From NCBI RefSeq assembly GCF_003268675.1, contig NZ_CP029378.1, positions 2,604,001 to 2,668,000 of the forward strand: a stretch of DNA of 64,000 nucleotides, in the 5' to 3' direction. Shown piece after piece: positions 19,055 to 27,190 of the stretch. The translations under genes and the position numbers were made by a program. Under the pieces are notes generated by a model. It was not told where the DNA came from. It saw only the letters and a list, made by a program, of their open reading frames with translations, and did not search any database. This stretch comes from Streptomyces bacillaris. Lineage in GTDB: Bacteria > Actinomycetota > Actinomycetes > Streptomycetales > Streptomycetaceae. Position 1 is the stretch's first letter, and every line of letters begins with the position of its first letter.

Positions 19055-19462
19055 ATGGCCAAGTACCTGATGCTCAAGCACTACCGCGGCGCTCCGGAGG
19101 CCGTCAACGACGTACCCATGGACCGCTGGACGCCCGAGGAGGTCTCGGCGCACATCCAGTACATGAACGACTTCGCCGCCCGGCTGGAGAAGTCCGGGGA
19201 GTACGTCGACGGGCAGGCGCTCGCACCCGAGGGGGCCTGGGTCCGGTACGACGGGGAGGGGCGGCCGCCGGTCACCGACGGGCCGTTCGCGGAGACCAAG
19301 GACCTGATCGCCGGGTGGATGATCATCGACGTGGACTCGTACGAACGCGCCGTCGAGCTGGCCGGTGAGCTGTCGGCCGCCCCGGGCGCGGGCGGGAAGC
19401 CGATCCACGAGTGGCTGGAGCTGCGGCCGTTCCTGACCGCGCCGCCCACCATCGCTGAGTGA
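19055..19462 (+). CDS. YCII/DGPF-domain protein, partner of ECF42 sigma factors
   Basis: 135 residues of the YCII-related family, with the hallmark VTDGPFAETKDLIAGW segment that gives the DGPF name. These small proteins are regularly encoded next to ECF42-type sigma factors, as here: the sigma gene starts 28 bp downstream. Function in the pair is not established. GAGGAG lies six bases before the ATG. Confidence 0.9.
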   Translation: MAKYLMLKHYRGAPEAVNDVPMDRWTPEEVSAHIQYMNDFAARLEKSGEYVDGQALAPEGAWVRYDGEGRPPVTDGPFAETKDLIAGWMIIDVDSYERAVELAGELSAAPGAGGKPIHEWLELRPFLTAPPTIAE

Positions 19463-19490
19463 CCTGGTCCGGCACAGGACGGGTGAGCCC

Positions 19491-20662
19491 ATGGATGAGC
19501 TGCTGCTCCGGAGCCTGATTCCGGGCGTGATCGGGGTCGTCGTCCGCCGCGGGGCCGACTTCGCGGCGGCCGAGGACGCCGTGCAGGACGCACTGGTCGA
19601 GGCCGTGCGGGTCTGGCCCGACGACCCGCCGCGCGACCCGAAGGGGTGGCTGGTCACCGTGGCCTGGCGGCGGTTCCTCGACGCGACCCGGGCGGAGGCC
19701 TCCCGGCGCCGGCGGGAGGAGGCCGTGGAGGAGGAGCCCACGCCCGGTCCCGTACCCGGCGGCGACGACACGCTCCACCTCTACTTCCTCTGCGCCCACC
19801 CCTCGCTCACGCCCTCGTCCGCCGTCGCACTCACCCTGCGGGCCGTCGGCGGGCTCACCACCCGGCAGATCGCCCGGGCCTATCTGGTGCCCGAGGCGAC
19901 CATGGCGAGGGGGCACCTCCCACGCCCTTCAGGCTGTGGGGGAGGATCAGCCGGGCCAAGCGGACGGTCTCCGGTGTGCGGTTCGAGCGGCCCGGCGACG
20001 TCTCCACCGTGCTGCGCGTCCTCTACCTGGTCTTCAACGAGGGGTACTCGGGGGACCTCGACCTCGCCGCCGAGGCCATCCGGCTGACCCGGCAGCTCGC
20101 CGCCGCGATCGACCACCCCGAGGTGGTGGGGCTGCTCGCCCTGATGCTGCTCCACCACGCCCGGCGGGCCGCCCGCACCGCGCCCGACGGCAGCCTGGTG
20201 CCGCTCGCGGAGCAGGACCGGGGGCGGTGGGACACCGGGGCGATCGCCGAGGGGGTCCGGATCCTCCAGGCGGCCCTGGCCCGCGACCGGCTCGGCGAGT
20301 ACCAGGCCCAGGCCGCCGTCGCCGCGCTCCACGCCGACGCGCCCACCGCCGCCGAGACCGACTGGGTGCAGATCGTCGAGTGGTACGACGAGTTGGCCCG
20401 GCTGACACAGAGCCCGGTCGTCCGGCTCAACCGCGCGGTGGCGGTGGGCGAGGCCGACGGGCCGCGCGCCGGGCTCGCGGCCCTGGCGGAGGTGGACGCT
20501 TCGCTGCCCCGGTACGCGGCGGTGTCGGCGTACCTCCATGAGCGGGACGGCGACCCGGAGACGGCCGCACGGCTCTACGCGGAGGCCGCCCGCAAGGCGC
20601 AGAACGCTGCCGAGCGCGACCATCTGACCCGGCAGGCGGCCCGTCTCAACTCCCGTCCGTAG
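19491..20662 (+). pseudogene. ECF42-type RNA polymerase sigma factor, disrupted
   Basis: The first frame (from ATG 19491) gives sigma region 2 (FAAAEDAVQDALVEAVRVW) and region 4 up to YLVPEATMA. The family then expects roughly QRISRAKRTV. Instead about 37 bases of GC-rich hairpin sequence (19908-19945) replace five expected bases, a net gain of about 32, which breaks the frame. The second frame resumes with RISRAKRTVSGVRFERPGDV and continues through the long C-terminal extension typical of ECF42 (ending QAARLNSRP). The product is therefore truncated inside region 4. The partner YCII gene upstream is intact. Confidence 0.85.
19908..19945. repeat. Small GC-rich hairpin element inserted in sigma gene
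   Basis: The stretch starting AGGGGGCACCTCCCACGCCC and ending in GGCTGTGGGGGAGG folds into an imperfect stem (CCTCC with GGAGG, CAC with GTG, GCC with GGC). Very similar short 'GGGGCACCTCCC...GGGGGAGG' elements occur, to my memory, scattered in Streptomyces genomes. It sits within a codon run that is otherwise collinear with the family, which supports insertion. Confidence 0.7.
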
Positions 20663-20806
20663 AAGTCCCGTCGGAAGAGTGACCGGCTCAACTCCCCGCG
20701 TGGGAACCCGATTGGCAGAGAGCCCGGCTCAACCACCCCCCGAAGGAAACCGGTCAGCAACAGCTCCGGCTCAACCCCCGCCCGAAGGCACGCGTGTTGC
20801 GTCCGT
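20641..20806. repeat. 41-42-bp tandem repeat bridging two convergent genes
   Basis: Four degenerate copies begin at 20641, 20683, 20724 and 20766, each opening with CCGGCTCAAC (CCGTCTCAAC in the first). Each continues through C-rich, GGAA and ACCGGTCAGCAACAG-like blocks. The first copy includes the last codons of the sigma gene and the last covers the 3' end of the DUF6056 gene. The gene-free gap between them is wholly made of this repeat. Confidence 0.75.
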
Positions 20807-22321
20807 GACGCGCTCCAGGCCGTAGAAGTCCGCCACGCAGCCGCCCGGCCAGTAGTTGGCGCCGCCCCGGCTGAACGGCTCCAGCATGCTGCTGATGACG
20901 AGCCGTTCGTACGGCAGCACGCGCTCGCCGTCCGCCGCCCCCGCCCGCAGCCGCCGGTCCTGCGCGTCCCACTTCTCCGCCCTGGCCCGCATGTTGGTGT
21001 CCAGGTTGAGCAGCGAGACCGCCGGGCCGAAGCAGACCAGCACGCAGAGCACCGCGCACCCGGCCTTCACCGGGGCGGTACGGCGGACATGCTGCCGTAC
21101 CGCCAGGCCCAGCAGCGCCCCGGCCGCGACGAGGAGGAGCACGTACAGCAGGAGGTAGTCGTTCCAGAGGCGGTTGGCGCTGGGGTCGCTCACGCGGTCC
21201 CGGAAGACGGGGTACGCGATCACCGTGCAGAGATAGCCGGAGACGAGCAGCGTGAGCAGGCCGGTCCGGGCGAGCAGCGGCCAGTGGGGCGAGGGGCGGA
21301 GGGGGCGGCCGTCCCGGCGGGCGGCGAGCAGGCCGAGGAGTACGCCGACCGCGATCGCGCCCACGTACTGCCACGTCGTGACGACCGTGACGGTGATCTC
21401 CGCGAAGGCGCGCAGCGAGGCGGCGAGGGAGTCGGGGGCGAGGAGGGAGGTGGTGGTCCCGGCGCCGAACCGTTCACGGCGGCGGATCGAGCCGGGGGAC
21501 GTGATGAGGACGAGGGCGCCCGCGACCGTCCCGGCGATGCCCGTGGCGCACCAGAGGCGGACGAACCCCCGTTCGGCGGCGGGGACGACCCGGCCGCTCA
21601 GGAAGAGCGCGGCCAGCAGCACCATCACCACCACGATCGCCGTCTCCTCGGAGAGCGTGGCGACGAAGGCGCCCCCGAGCAGCGCGACCGCCAGGGCGAA
21701 CCCCCGGCCCCTGCGGGTGCGGGCGAGCAGCAGCGGGATCAGGGCGGCGCAGGCCAGGACCGGGGGCAGGGTGTGGGAGACCGAGGCGGCGGGCCAGTAG
21801 AAGGTCTTGTACGTGTTCGGCGTGACGAACAGGAAGAGCGCGGTCACCATCGCCGCCAGGAGCAGCGGAAGCCCGCGCGGGACGGTGATCCCGCCCCGGC
21901 GCAGGGCGAGGACGGCCACCGCCCAGAGGACGGCGAGGATCAGGACCCCGCTCACGGCGGGGTACCACTGGTGTCCGGCGACCTGGAACTTGGCGTAGGC
22001 GCCGACCAGGAACGCGTTGGCGACCCGTCCGTTGTCGTCGAAGTAGAACTTCCCGACCAGGCCGGTGATGCCGTCGTCCCGTACGGCGGGGAGGAAGCAC
22101 CAGTCGTCGGCGCTGGGCCGCACCCACCGGCCGAACCAGGAGGCGGCGGCGAGCAGGGCGAGGGGCGGGAGGGAGAGGGCGGTGACCCAGAGCGCGGTCC
22201 GGGGGCCGGGGTGCTCCTCTCCGGCTCGGGCCTCTTCGGGGCCGGGCCTCGACTGAGGCTCCCGGTCCGGCTGCGGCTCCGGGTCCCGGCCCGACTGTGG
22301 GTTCTCCGGGTGTGCGTTCAT
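20771..22321 (-). CDS. DUF6056-type polytopic membrane protein (putative glycosyltransferase)
   Basis: About 516 residues. A hydrophilic Pro/Glu/Arg-rich N-terminus of about 40 residues is followed by ten or more transmembrane helices. The extracytoplasmic part contains RPSADDWCFL, FYFDDNGR and PNTYKTFYW motifs, and Glu-Glu in LSEETAIV. The layout resembles GtrII/DUF6056 membrane glycosyltransferases that move sugars from polyprenyl phosphate onto envelope polymers. The GtrB-GtrA fusion gene lies directly upstream. ATG 22321 has GAGG twelve bases upstream; an alternative TTG at 22354 would overlap the upstream stop as TTGA. Confidence 0.75.
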   Translation of the reverse strand: MNAHPENPQSGRDPEPQPDREPQSRPGPEEARAGEEHPGPRTALWVTALSLPPLALLAAASWFGRWVRPSADDWCFLPAVRDDGITGLVGKFYFDDNGRVANAFLVGAYAKFQVAGHQWYPAVSGVLILAVLWAVAVLALRRGGITVPRGLPLLLAAMVTALFLFVTPNTYKTFYWPAASVSHTLPPVLACAALIPLLLARTRRGRGFALAVALLGGAFVATLSEETAIVVVMVLLAALFLSGRVVPAAERGFVRLWCATGIAGTVAGALVLITSPGSIRRRERFGAGTTTSLLAPDSLAASLRAFAEITVTVVTTWQYVGAIAVGVLLGLLAARRDGRPLRPSPHWPLLARTGLLTLLVSGYLCTVIAYPVFRDRVSDPSANRLWNDYLLLYVLLLVAAGALLGLAVRQHVRRTAPVKAGCAVLCVLVCFGPAVSLLNLDTNMRARAEKWDAQDRRLRAGAADGERVLPYERLVISSMLEPFSRGGANYWPGGCVADFYGLERVTDATRVPSGGG

Positions 22322-22350
22322 CGGCGCCGTCGTCCTCGGGGTGTTCTCGC

Positions 22351-24003
22351 TCAACCCTTCTCACCGGTCCTCGGTGCGAGCGTGCGGTCCGCCATCGGGC
22401 GGTCCACGGCGGGGCGGTCCACGGCGGGGCGGTCCACGGCGGGGCGGTCGGCAGCCGGACGGTCCACCGTCGGCCGGGCCGGCTGCGGCTGCGGTGCCTT
22501 CTCCGGTACAGAGACCTCCGACGCCCCTTCTGTCCGGGTCCGGCGGCCCGACATGATGGCCCACCGGGCCAGCAGGAACGAGATGGGCGTGACGATGACC
22601 CCGGCCGCCAGCGCGGCGAGGTTCTTGTCCATCCCGAGAACACTGACCGCGCCGTAGAGCAGTGCTCCCGACGCCACCAGATTGACCAGGCTGGAGAGCG
22701 GATACCGGACGAACGCGCGCCAGGTGGGCTTCGTCCGGCAGGTCACGTAGGAGTTGAGGAGGAACGAGCAGACGATGCTGACCGTGTAGCCGATGACATG
22801 GGCCACGAGGTAGGGGATCCAGCGGTTCAGCGAGGCGTAGACGCCCAGGTAGACGGCGGTGTTCACACAACCGATGAGGACGAAGCTGCCGAACTGGCGG
22901 GCCGTACGGGACCGGGCGGCGGACCGCCCCGCGACGGAGAGCAGCCCCGGAGCGGAAGGCAGCCCCGGAGCGGAGGACAACCCGGGGGCGGAGGGCAGCC
23001 CCGCGGCGGCCGACCCGTCCGGCTCCCCGATGACCAGCGACCCGGTCGGCAGCCGGCGCTCCCGCAGGGTCCGGCAGGTCGCGTCGGTCTCCCGCACCAC
23101 GTACGGCGGGCGGTGTTTCGCCTCGTGGTAGATCCGGCCCACGTACTCCCCGATGACCCCGAGGGTGACCAGCTGGATGCCGCTCAGCGCGACGACGGCG
23201 GTGAGGAGGGTCGCGTACCCGGGGGTGTCCGCACCGTGCAGGACGACGGTGATCACCGTCCACAGCGCATACGCCAGGGCCGAGAAGAGGACCCAGAAGC
23301 CGGTGTAGATGGCCAGGCGGAGGGGGCGGTTGTTGAAGGAGAGGAGCCCGTCGATGCCGTAGTTCAGCAGCCGTCTGCTCCCCCACTTCGACCGGCCGGC
23401 CACCCGCTCGCTGTTGCGGTAGCGGAAGCTGACCGTGTCGAAGCCGATCCAGGAGAAGATCCCCTTCGAGAACCGGTTGCTCTCGGGGAGCGAGAGGACG
23501 CTCTCGACGGCCCGCCGGGACAGCAGCCGGAAGTCGCCCGAGCCGTCGATCAGCTCCACGTCCATGCAGCGCCGCACCAGCGCGTAGTAGGTGTGGCTCA
23601 GCGCGGAGCGCACCACGCCCTCGCCCGCCCGGTCGCGGCGCGGGATGACCTGGTCGTAGCCGTGGCGGTGGAGTTCGAGCATGCGGGGGATCAGCTCGGG
23701 CGGGTGCTGGAGGTCGGCGTCCATGATGACCACGGCCGCCCCGCGCGACATGCGCAGACCGGCGAGCATGGCGGCCTCCTTGCCGAAGTTGCGGCTGAAG
23801 GCGGTGTAGTGGACGCGCTCGTCGCGCAGGGCGAGGCCGGCGAGGAGTTCCCGGGTGGCGTCGCCGCTGCCGTCGTCCACGTAACAGATCTCGAACGGCG
23901 TGGAGAGCCCGTCGAGGACGGTGAGCAGGGCGCTGTGGAAGGTGCCGAGCACCTCCGCCTCGTTGAAGCACGGCACGACGACGGAGAGCTGAAGGCCGGT
24001 CAT
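22351..24003 (-). CDS. GtrB-GtrA fusion: polyprenyl-phosphate glycosyltransferase with flippase domain
   Basis: 550 residues. Residues 1-210 are a family 2 glycosyltransferase with [18 protein letters not shown] and the catalytic DADLQHPPE. Two transmembrane segments follow (about 230-285), as in bactoprenol-phosphate glucosyltransferases. A Leu-Pro-Ser-Ala-Pro-Gly repeat linker (about 335-355) leads to a GtrA domain (about 370-490) with four membrane segments, normally a separate flippase. The C-terminal tail repeats Asp-Arg-Pro-Ala-Val. It should charge polyprenyl phosphate with a sugar and flip it outward for the DUF6056 protein encoded next. The ATG at 24003 directly precedes the canonical [11 protein letters not shown] start. 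Confidence 0.88.
   Translation of the reverse strand: MTGLQLSVVVPCFNEAEVLGTFHSALLTVLDGLSTPFEICYVDDGSGDATRELLAGLALRDERVHYTAFSRNFGKEAAMLAGLRMSRGAAVVIMDADLQHPPELIPRMLELHRHGYDQVIPRRDRAGEGVVRSALSHTYYALVRRCMDVELIDGSGDFRLLSRRAVESVLSLPESNRFSKGIFSWIGFDTVSFRYRNSERVAGRSKWGSRRLLNYGIDGLLSFNNRPLRLAIYTGFWVLFSALAYALWTVITVVLHGADTPGYATLLTAVVALSGIQLVTLGVIGEYVGRIYHEAKHRPPYVVRETDATCRTLRERRLPTGSLVIGEPDGSAAAGLPSAPGLSSAPGLPSAPGLLSVAGRSAARSRTARQFGSFVLIGCVNTAVYLGVYASLNRWIPYLVAHVIGYTVSIVCSFLLNSYVTCRTKPTWRAFVRYPLSSLVNLVASGALLYGAVSVLGMDKNLAALAAGVIVTPISFLLARWAIMSGRRTRTEGASEVSVPEKAPQPQPARPTVDRPAADRPAVDRPAVDRPAVDRPMADRTLAPRTGEKG
22400..22446. repeat. 15-bp in-frame tandem repeat in GtrB-GtrA tail
   Basis: GGTCCACGGCGGGGC is repeated three times without change (from 22401), with degraded copies on both sides. 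It encodes the Asp-Arg-Pro-Ala-Val pentapeptide repeat of the protein's C-terminal tail. Confidence 0.85.
22937..23008. repeat. 18-bp in-frame tandem repeat in GtrB-GtrA linker
   Basis: Four 18-bp units (22937, 22955, 22973, 22991) of the type GAAGGCAGCCCCGGAGCG encode the Leu-Pro-Ser-Ala-Pro-Gly hexapeptide linker between the transferase and GtrA domains. Confidence 0.85.
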
Positions 24004-24213
24004 GTGACATCTCCAGGCTTCGGCCGGGTCACCCACGTGGGGCCTGTCTAGTTGCGGTTTCTCTACATTTGCCCATCCCGCGGGGGAGGCCGGGGGTTCC
24101 GAGCCCGGACGCGCGGGCCGCCGCGCCCTTTCATCCGAACAGCGCAGACCCGTGCGGGAGGGCCGCCGAAGCTCCGGTCGCGGGGGCCCGAACCCGGACA
24201 TAGCCTCACGGAC

Positions 24214-26361
24214 GTGACGCCATTCGTGGACCGCATCCAGGGCGCCGGACCCGGCAGGGCCCTGCTCACCGGCCTGCTCGCCACGCTCGCCGCCGGGTGC
24301 TGGCTGGTTCTGCCCACCGCCGTGGAGGCGCGTGCGGAGGACCCGGTGGAGCTGTCCCGGGACGGCCAGATCACCGACCGGGTGGGCGCGCTCCGGGACC
24401 GTACGGACGCGGTGGAGGACGCCCTCGACCGGCTCTACGCCGAGCGGCGCATCCAGCTCTTCGTGGTGTACGTACGCGACTTCTCCGGGCGGTCCGGGCA
24501 GACCTGGAGCGACGAGACCGCCGACCGCAACGGGCTGGGCCAGGACGACGTGCTGCTCTCCGTCGCCACCCACGCCCGGCAGTACGCCTACTCCGTGGAC
24601 GCGGACTCCCGGCTCACCGACGAGCAGTTGCGCGAGGTGGCGTCCACCGCCGTCGAACCCGCGCTGCGCGAGAACGACTGGGCGGGGGCGGCGATCGGGG
24701 CGGCGGACGGGTACGTCTCCGTGCTGGCCGGGCGGCCCGTGACCGCACCCGCCATCACTCCCGGCCCCGCCGACCCCGGCTCCGGCGCCTCCGGCCCCTC
24801 GGGCGCGGGCGACTTCCTCATGCCGGTGATCGTCGTCGTGGGCGCCGGGGCGCTCGCCGTGTTCGCGTACACCCGGCGCAAACGACGCTCCACGACCCGC
24901 ACCACCCCGGCCGCGACCGGCTGGGGGCGGCCCCCGGAGGCGGACGGCGCACCGGTCTCCCTGGAGGAGCTGGACGCGCGGGCGAAGCAGGTGCTGGTGG
25001 ACACCGATGACGCGGTCCGCACCAGCGAGGAGGAACTCGGCTTCGCCACCGCCCAGTTCGGGGAGGAGGCGGCCAAGCCCTTCACCGAGGCGGTGGCCCG
25101 CGCCAAGGACGAGCTGACGCGCTCCTTCCGGCTGCGCCAGCAGCTCGACGACGCCTTCCCCGAGGACGACCCGACCCGCCGCCGGACGCTGGAGGAGATC
25201 ATCAGCCGGTGCACGGCCGCCGACGAGGGGCTGGACACGGTCGCGGCGGACTTCGACCGGCTGCGCGCCCTGGAACGCAACGCTCCCGAGGCGCTGACCT
25301 CCGTCGAGACGACCTTCCGTACGCTCACCGGCCGCGTGTCGGGCGCGGAGGCGACGGTCGCGGGGATGCGGGAGCGGTACGGGGACGGGGCCGCCGCGCC
25401 CGTCGCGGGCGATGTCGAGCAGGCGAAGGACCGGCTGGCCTTCGCCGCCTCCGCCCTGGACCAGGCCCGCCCGGCGGTGGAGGCCGCCGACCACTCCCGG
25501 GCCGCCGTCTACATCCGGGCCGCCGAGGGCGCGGTCGGGCAGGCGGGCACCCTCATCGACGCGGTGGACCGGCGCTCGGCGGAGCTGGCCGAGGCGGCCG
25601 GGAAGCTGCCGGGAGCCCTCACCGAGACGGAGACCGACCTCGCCGACGCCCGGGGCCTCCTCGAAGGCACCCCCGCCGCCACCTCCACCGCCGATCTCCG
25701 GGGCCGGATCGCCCGTGCGGAGGCCGTCCTCACCGCCGTACGGGAGGCGATGGCCGCGGGCCCGTACGACCCGGTCGACGCCCTGCGCCGGGTGGAGGAG
25801 GCGGACGCGGCGCTGGACGAGGCGCTCGCGGGGGCGCGGGAGCGGGAGGAGGGCGGTCGGCGGGCCCGCTCGCTCCTGGACCAGGCGATGCTCACCGCGC
25901 GCTCCGCGATCGGGGCGGCGGCCGACTACATCACCACCCACCGGGGCGCGGTCGGCGCCCCGGCCCGCACCCGGATCGCGGAGGCCCAGCGCCGCTGGGA
26001 ACAGGCCGGGCAGCTGGCCGCCGGTGACGACCCGCAGGGCGCGCTGGCCGAGGCGCAGCAGGCGGACGCGCTGGCCCGGCAGGCGCTGGACCTGGCGGCG
26101 CAGGACGTCCGGGGCTTCCGGGGGCCGCAGGGTCCGGGCGGCTTCGGCGGTACGCGGGGCGGGGGCGGCATGGGCGGGGCGGTGCTCGGCGGGATCATCC
26201 TCGGCGGGCTGTTCGGGGGCGGGCGGGGCGGTTACGGGGGCGGGCTCGGCGGCCGGTCCGGGGGCTTCGGTGGCGGCCGGTCCGGGGGGTTCGGCGCCGG
26301 GCCCGGCAGTTTCGGCGGGGGCGGTACGCGGGGGCGGCGGGGCGGAGGCGGCCGCTTCTGA
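24214..26361 (+). CDS. TPM-domain membrane protein with coiled coil and Gly-rich tail
   Basis: 715 residues. An N-terminal hydrophobic export segment (about 15-35) is followed by an extracytoplasmic TPM domain (about 50-172: [37 protein letters not shown]). One membrane helix (about 201-220) and a cluster of basic residues come next. A long cytoplasmic helical region (240-640) rich in Ala/Glu probably forms coiled coils, and the last 55 residues are Gly/Phe/Arg-rich. GTG 24214 is the start that gives the export segment. The pspA gene follows after 99 bp, so the pair probably works together in membrane maintenance. Confidence 0.87.
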   Translation: MTPFVDRIQGAGPGRALLTGLLATLAAGCWLVLPTAVEARAEDPVELSRDGQITDRVGALRDRTDAVEDALDRLYAERRIQLFVVYVRDFSGRSGQTWSDETADRNGLGQDDVLLSVATHARQYAYSVDADSRLTDEQLREVASTAVEPALRENDWAGAAIGAADGYVSVLAGRPVTAPAITPGPADPGSGASGPSGAGDFLMPVIVVVGAGALAVFAYTRRKRRSTTRTTPAATGWGRPPEADGAPVSLEELDARAKQVLVDTDDAVRTSEEELGFATAQFGEEAAKPFTEAVARAKDELTRSFRLRQQLDDAFPEDDPTRRRTLEEIISRCTAADEGLDTVAADFDRLRALERNAPEALTSVETTFRTLTGRVSGAEATVAGMRERYGDGAAAPVAGDVEQAKDRLAFAASALDQARPAVEAADHSRAAVYIRAAEGAVGQAGTLIDAVDRRSAELAEAAGKLPGALTETETDLADARGLLEGTPAATSTADLRGRIARAEAVLTAVREAMAAGPYDPVDALRRVEEADAALDEALAGAREREEGGRRARSLLDQAMLTARSAIGAAADYITTHRGAVGAPARTRIAEAQRRWEQAGQLAAGDDPQGALAEAQQADALARQALDLAAQDVRGFRGPQGPGGFGGTRGGGGMGGAVLGGIILGGLFGGGRGGYGGGLGGRSGGFGGGRSGGFGAGPGSFGGGGTRGRRGGGGRF

Positions 26362-26460
26362 ACGACCCGGGCTTCCCCCTCACCCGTACCAGCCCACCCG
26401 TACAAGCTCCCCGCACGAACTCACCCGTACCAGCGATCTCGATTCCCAAGGAGCCGTGCC

Positions 26461-27177
26461 ATGACCAAGCAGACCATCCTCGGCCGCGTCACCCAGCTCG
26501 CCAAGGCCAACATCAACGCCCTGCTGGACCAGGCGGAGGACCCGCAGAAGATGCTGGACCAGCTGATCCGCGACTACACCAGCAACATCGCGGAGGCCGA
26601 GCAGGCGGTGGCCGCCACCATCGGCAACCTGCGGCTGATGGAGCAGGACCACAAGGAGGACGTGGAGGCGGCGGCCGAGTGGGGCGCCAAGGCGCTGGCG
26701 GCCAGCCGGAAGGCGGACGAGCTGCGCGGGGCCGGGTCGGCGGCGGAGGCGGACAAGTTCGACAACCTGGCCAAGGTGGCGCTGGGCCGGCAGCTCCAGT
26801 CCGAGCAGGAGGCGAAGACGGCCATGCCGACGATCGCCTCGCAGACCGAGGTGGTCGACAAGCTCAGGTCTGGGCTGGACCAGATGAAGGCCAAGCTCTC
26901 CGAGCTGAAGGCCAAGCGGGACGAGCTGGTGGCCCGCGCCAAGTCGGCGCAGGCGCAGAACCAGATGATGGACGCGGTGAAGAACATCGACGTGCTCGAC
27001 CCGACGAGCGAGCTGAGCCGCTTCGAGGACAAGGTGCGGCGCGAGGAGGCCAGGGCCCTGGGCAAGCAGGAGCTGGCCGCCTCCTCGCTGGACGCCCAGT
27101 TCGAGCAGTTGGACAGCCTGGGCGCCAGCGCGGAGGTGGAGGCCCGGCTGGCGGCCCTGAAGGCGGGCACCGCGTAA
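26461..27177 (+). CDS. pspA: PspA/IM30-family membrane-stress protein
   Basis: 238 residues that are almost wholly alpha-helical coiled coil, matching PspA/IM30 (ESCRT-III-like membrane-remodelling proteins). The start TILGRVTQLAKANINALLDQAEDP is the amphipathic membrane-binding helix plus a conserved Asp-Pro. AAGGAG lies six bases before the ATG. The preceding TPM-domain gene is its probable operon partner. The 99-bp spacer contains three copies of a CACCCGTACNAG word. The gene ends only 13 bp from the convergent SpoIIE gene, leaving no room for a terminator. Confidence 0.93.
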   Translation: MTKQTILGRVTQLAKANINALLDQAEDPQKMLDQLIRDYTSNIAEAEQAVAATIGNLRLMEQDHKEDVEAAAEWGAKALAASRKADELRGAGSAAEADKFDNLAKVALGRQLQSEQEAKTAMPTIASQTEVVDKLRSGLDQMKAKLSELKAKRDELVARAKSAQAQNQMMDAVKNIDVLDPTSELSRFEDKVRREEARALGKQELAASSLDAQFEQLDSLGASAEVEARLAALKAGTA

Positions 27178-27190
27178 CGGACATGACGGT

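Noticed and set aside
24004..25941. Upstream extension of the GtrB-GtrA frame
   Set aside because: It is antisense to the TPM-domain gene. The transferase begins with its canonical N-terminus at 24003.
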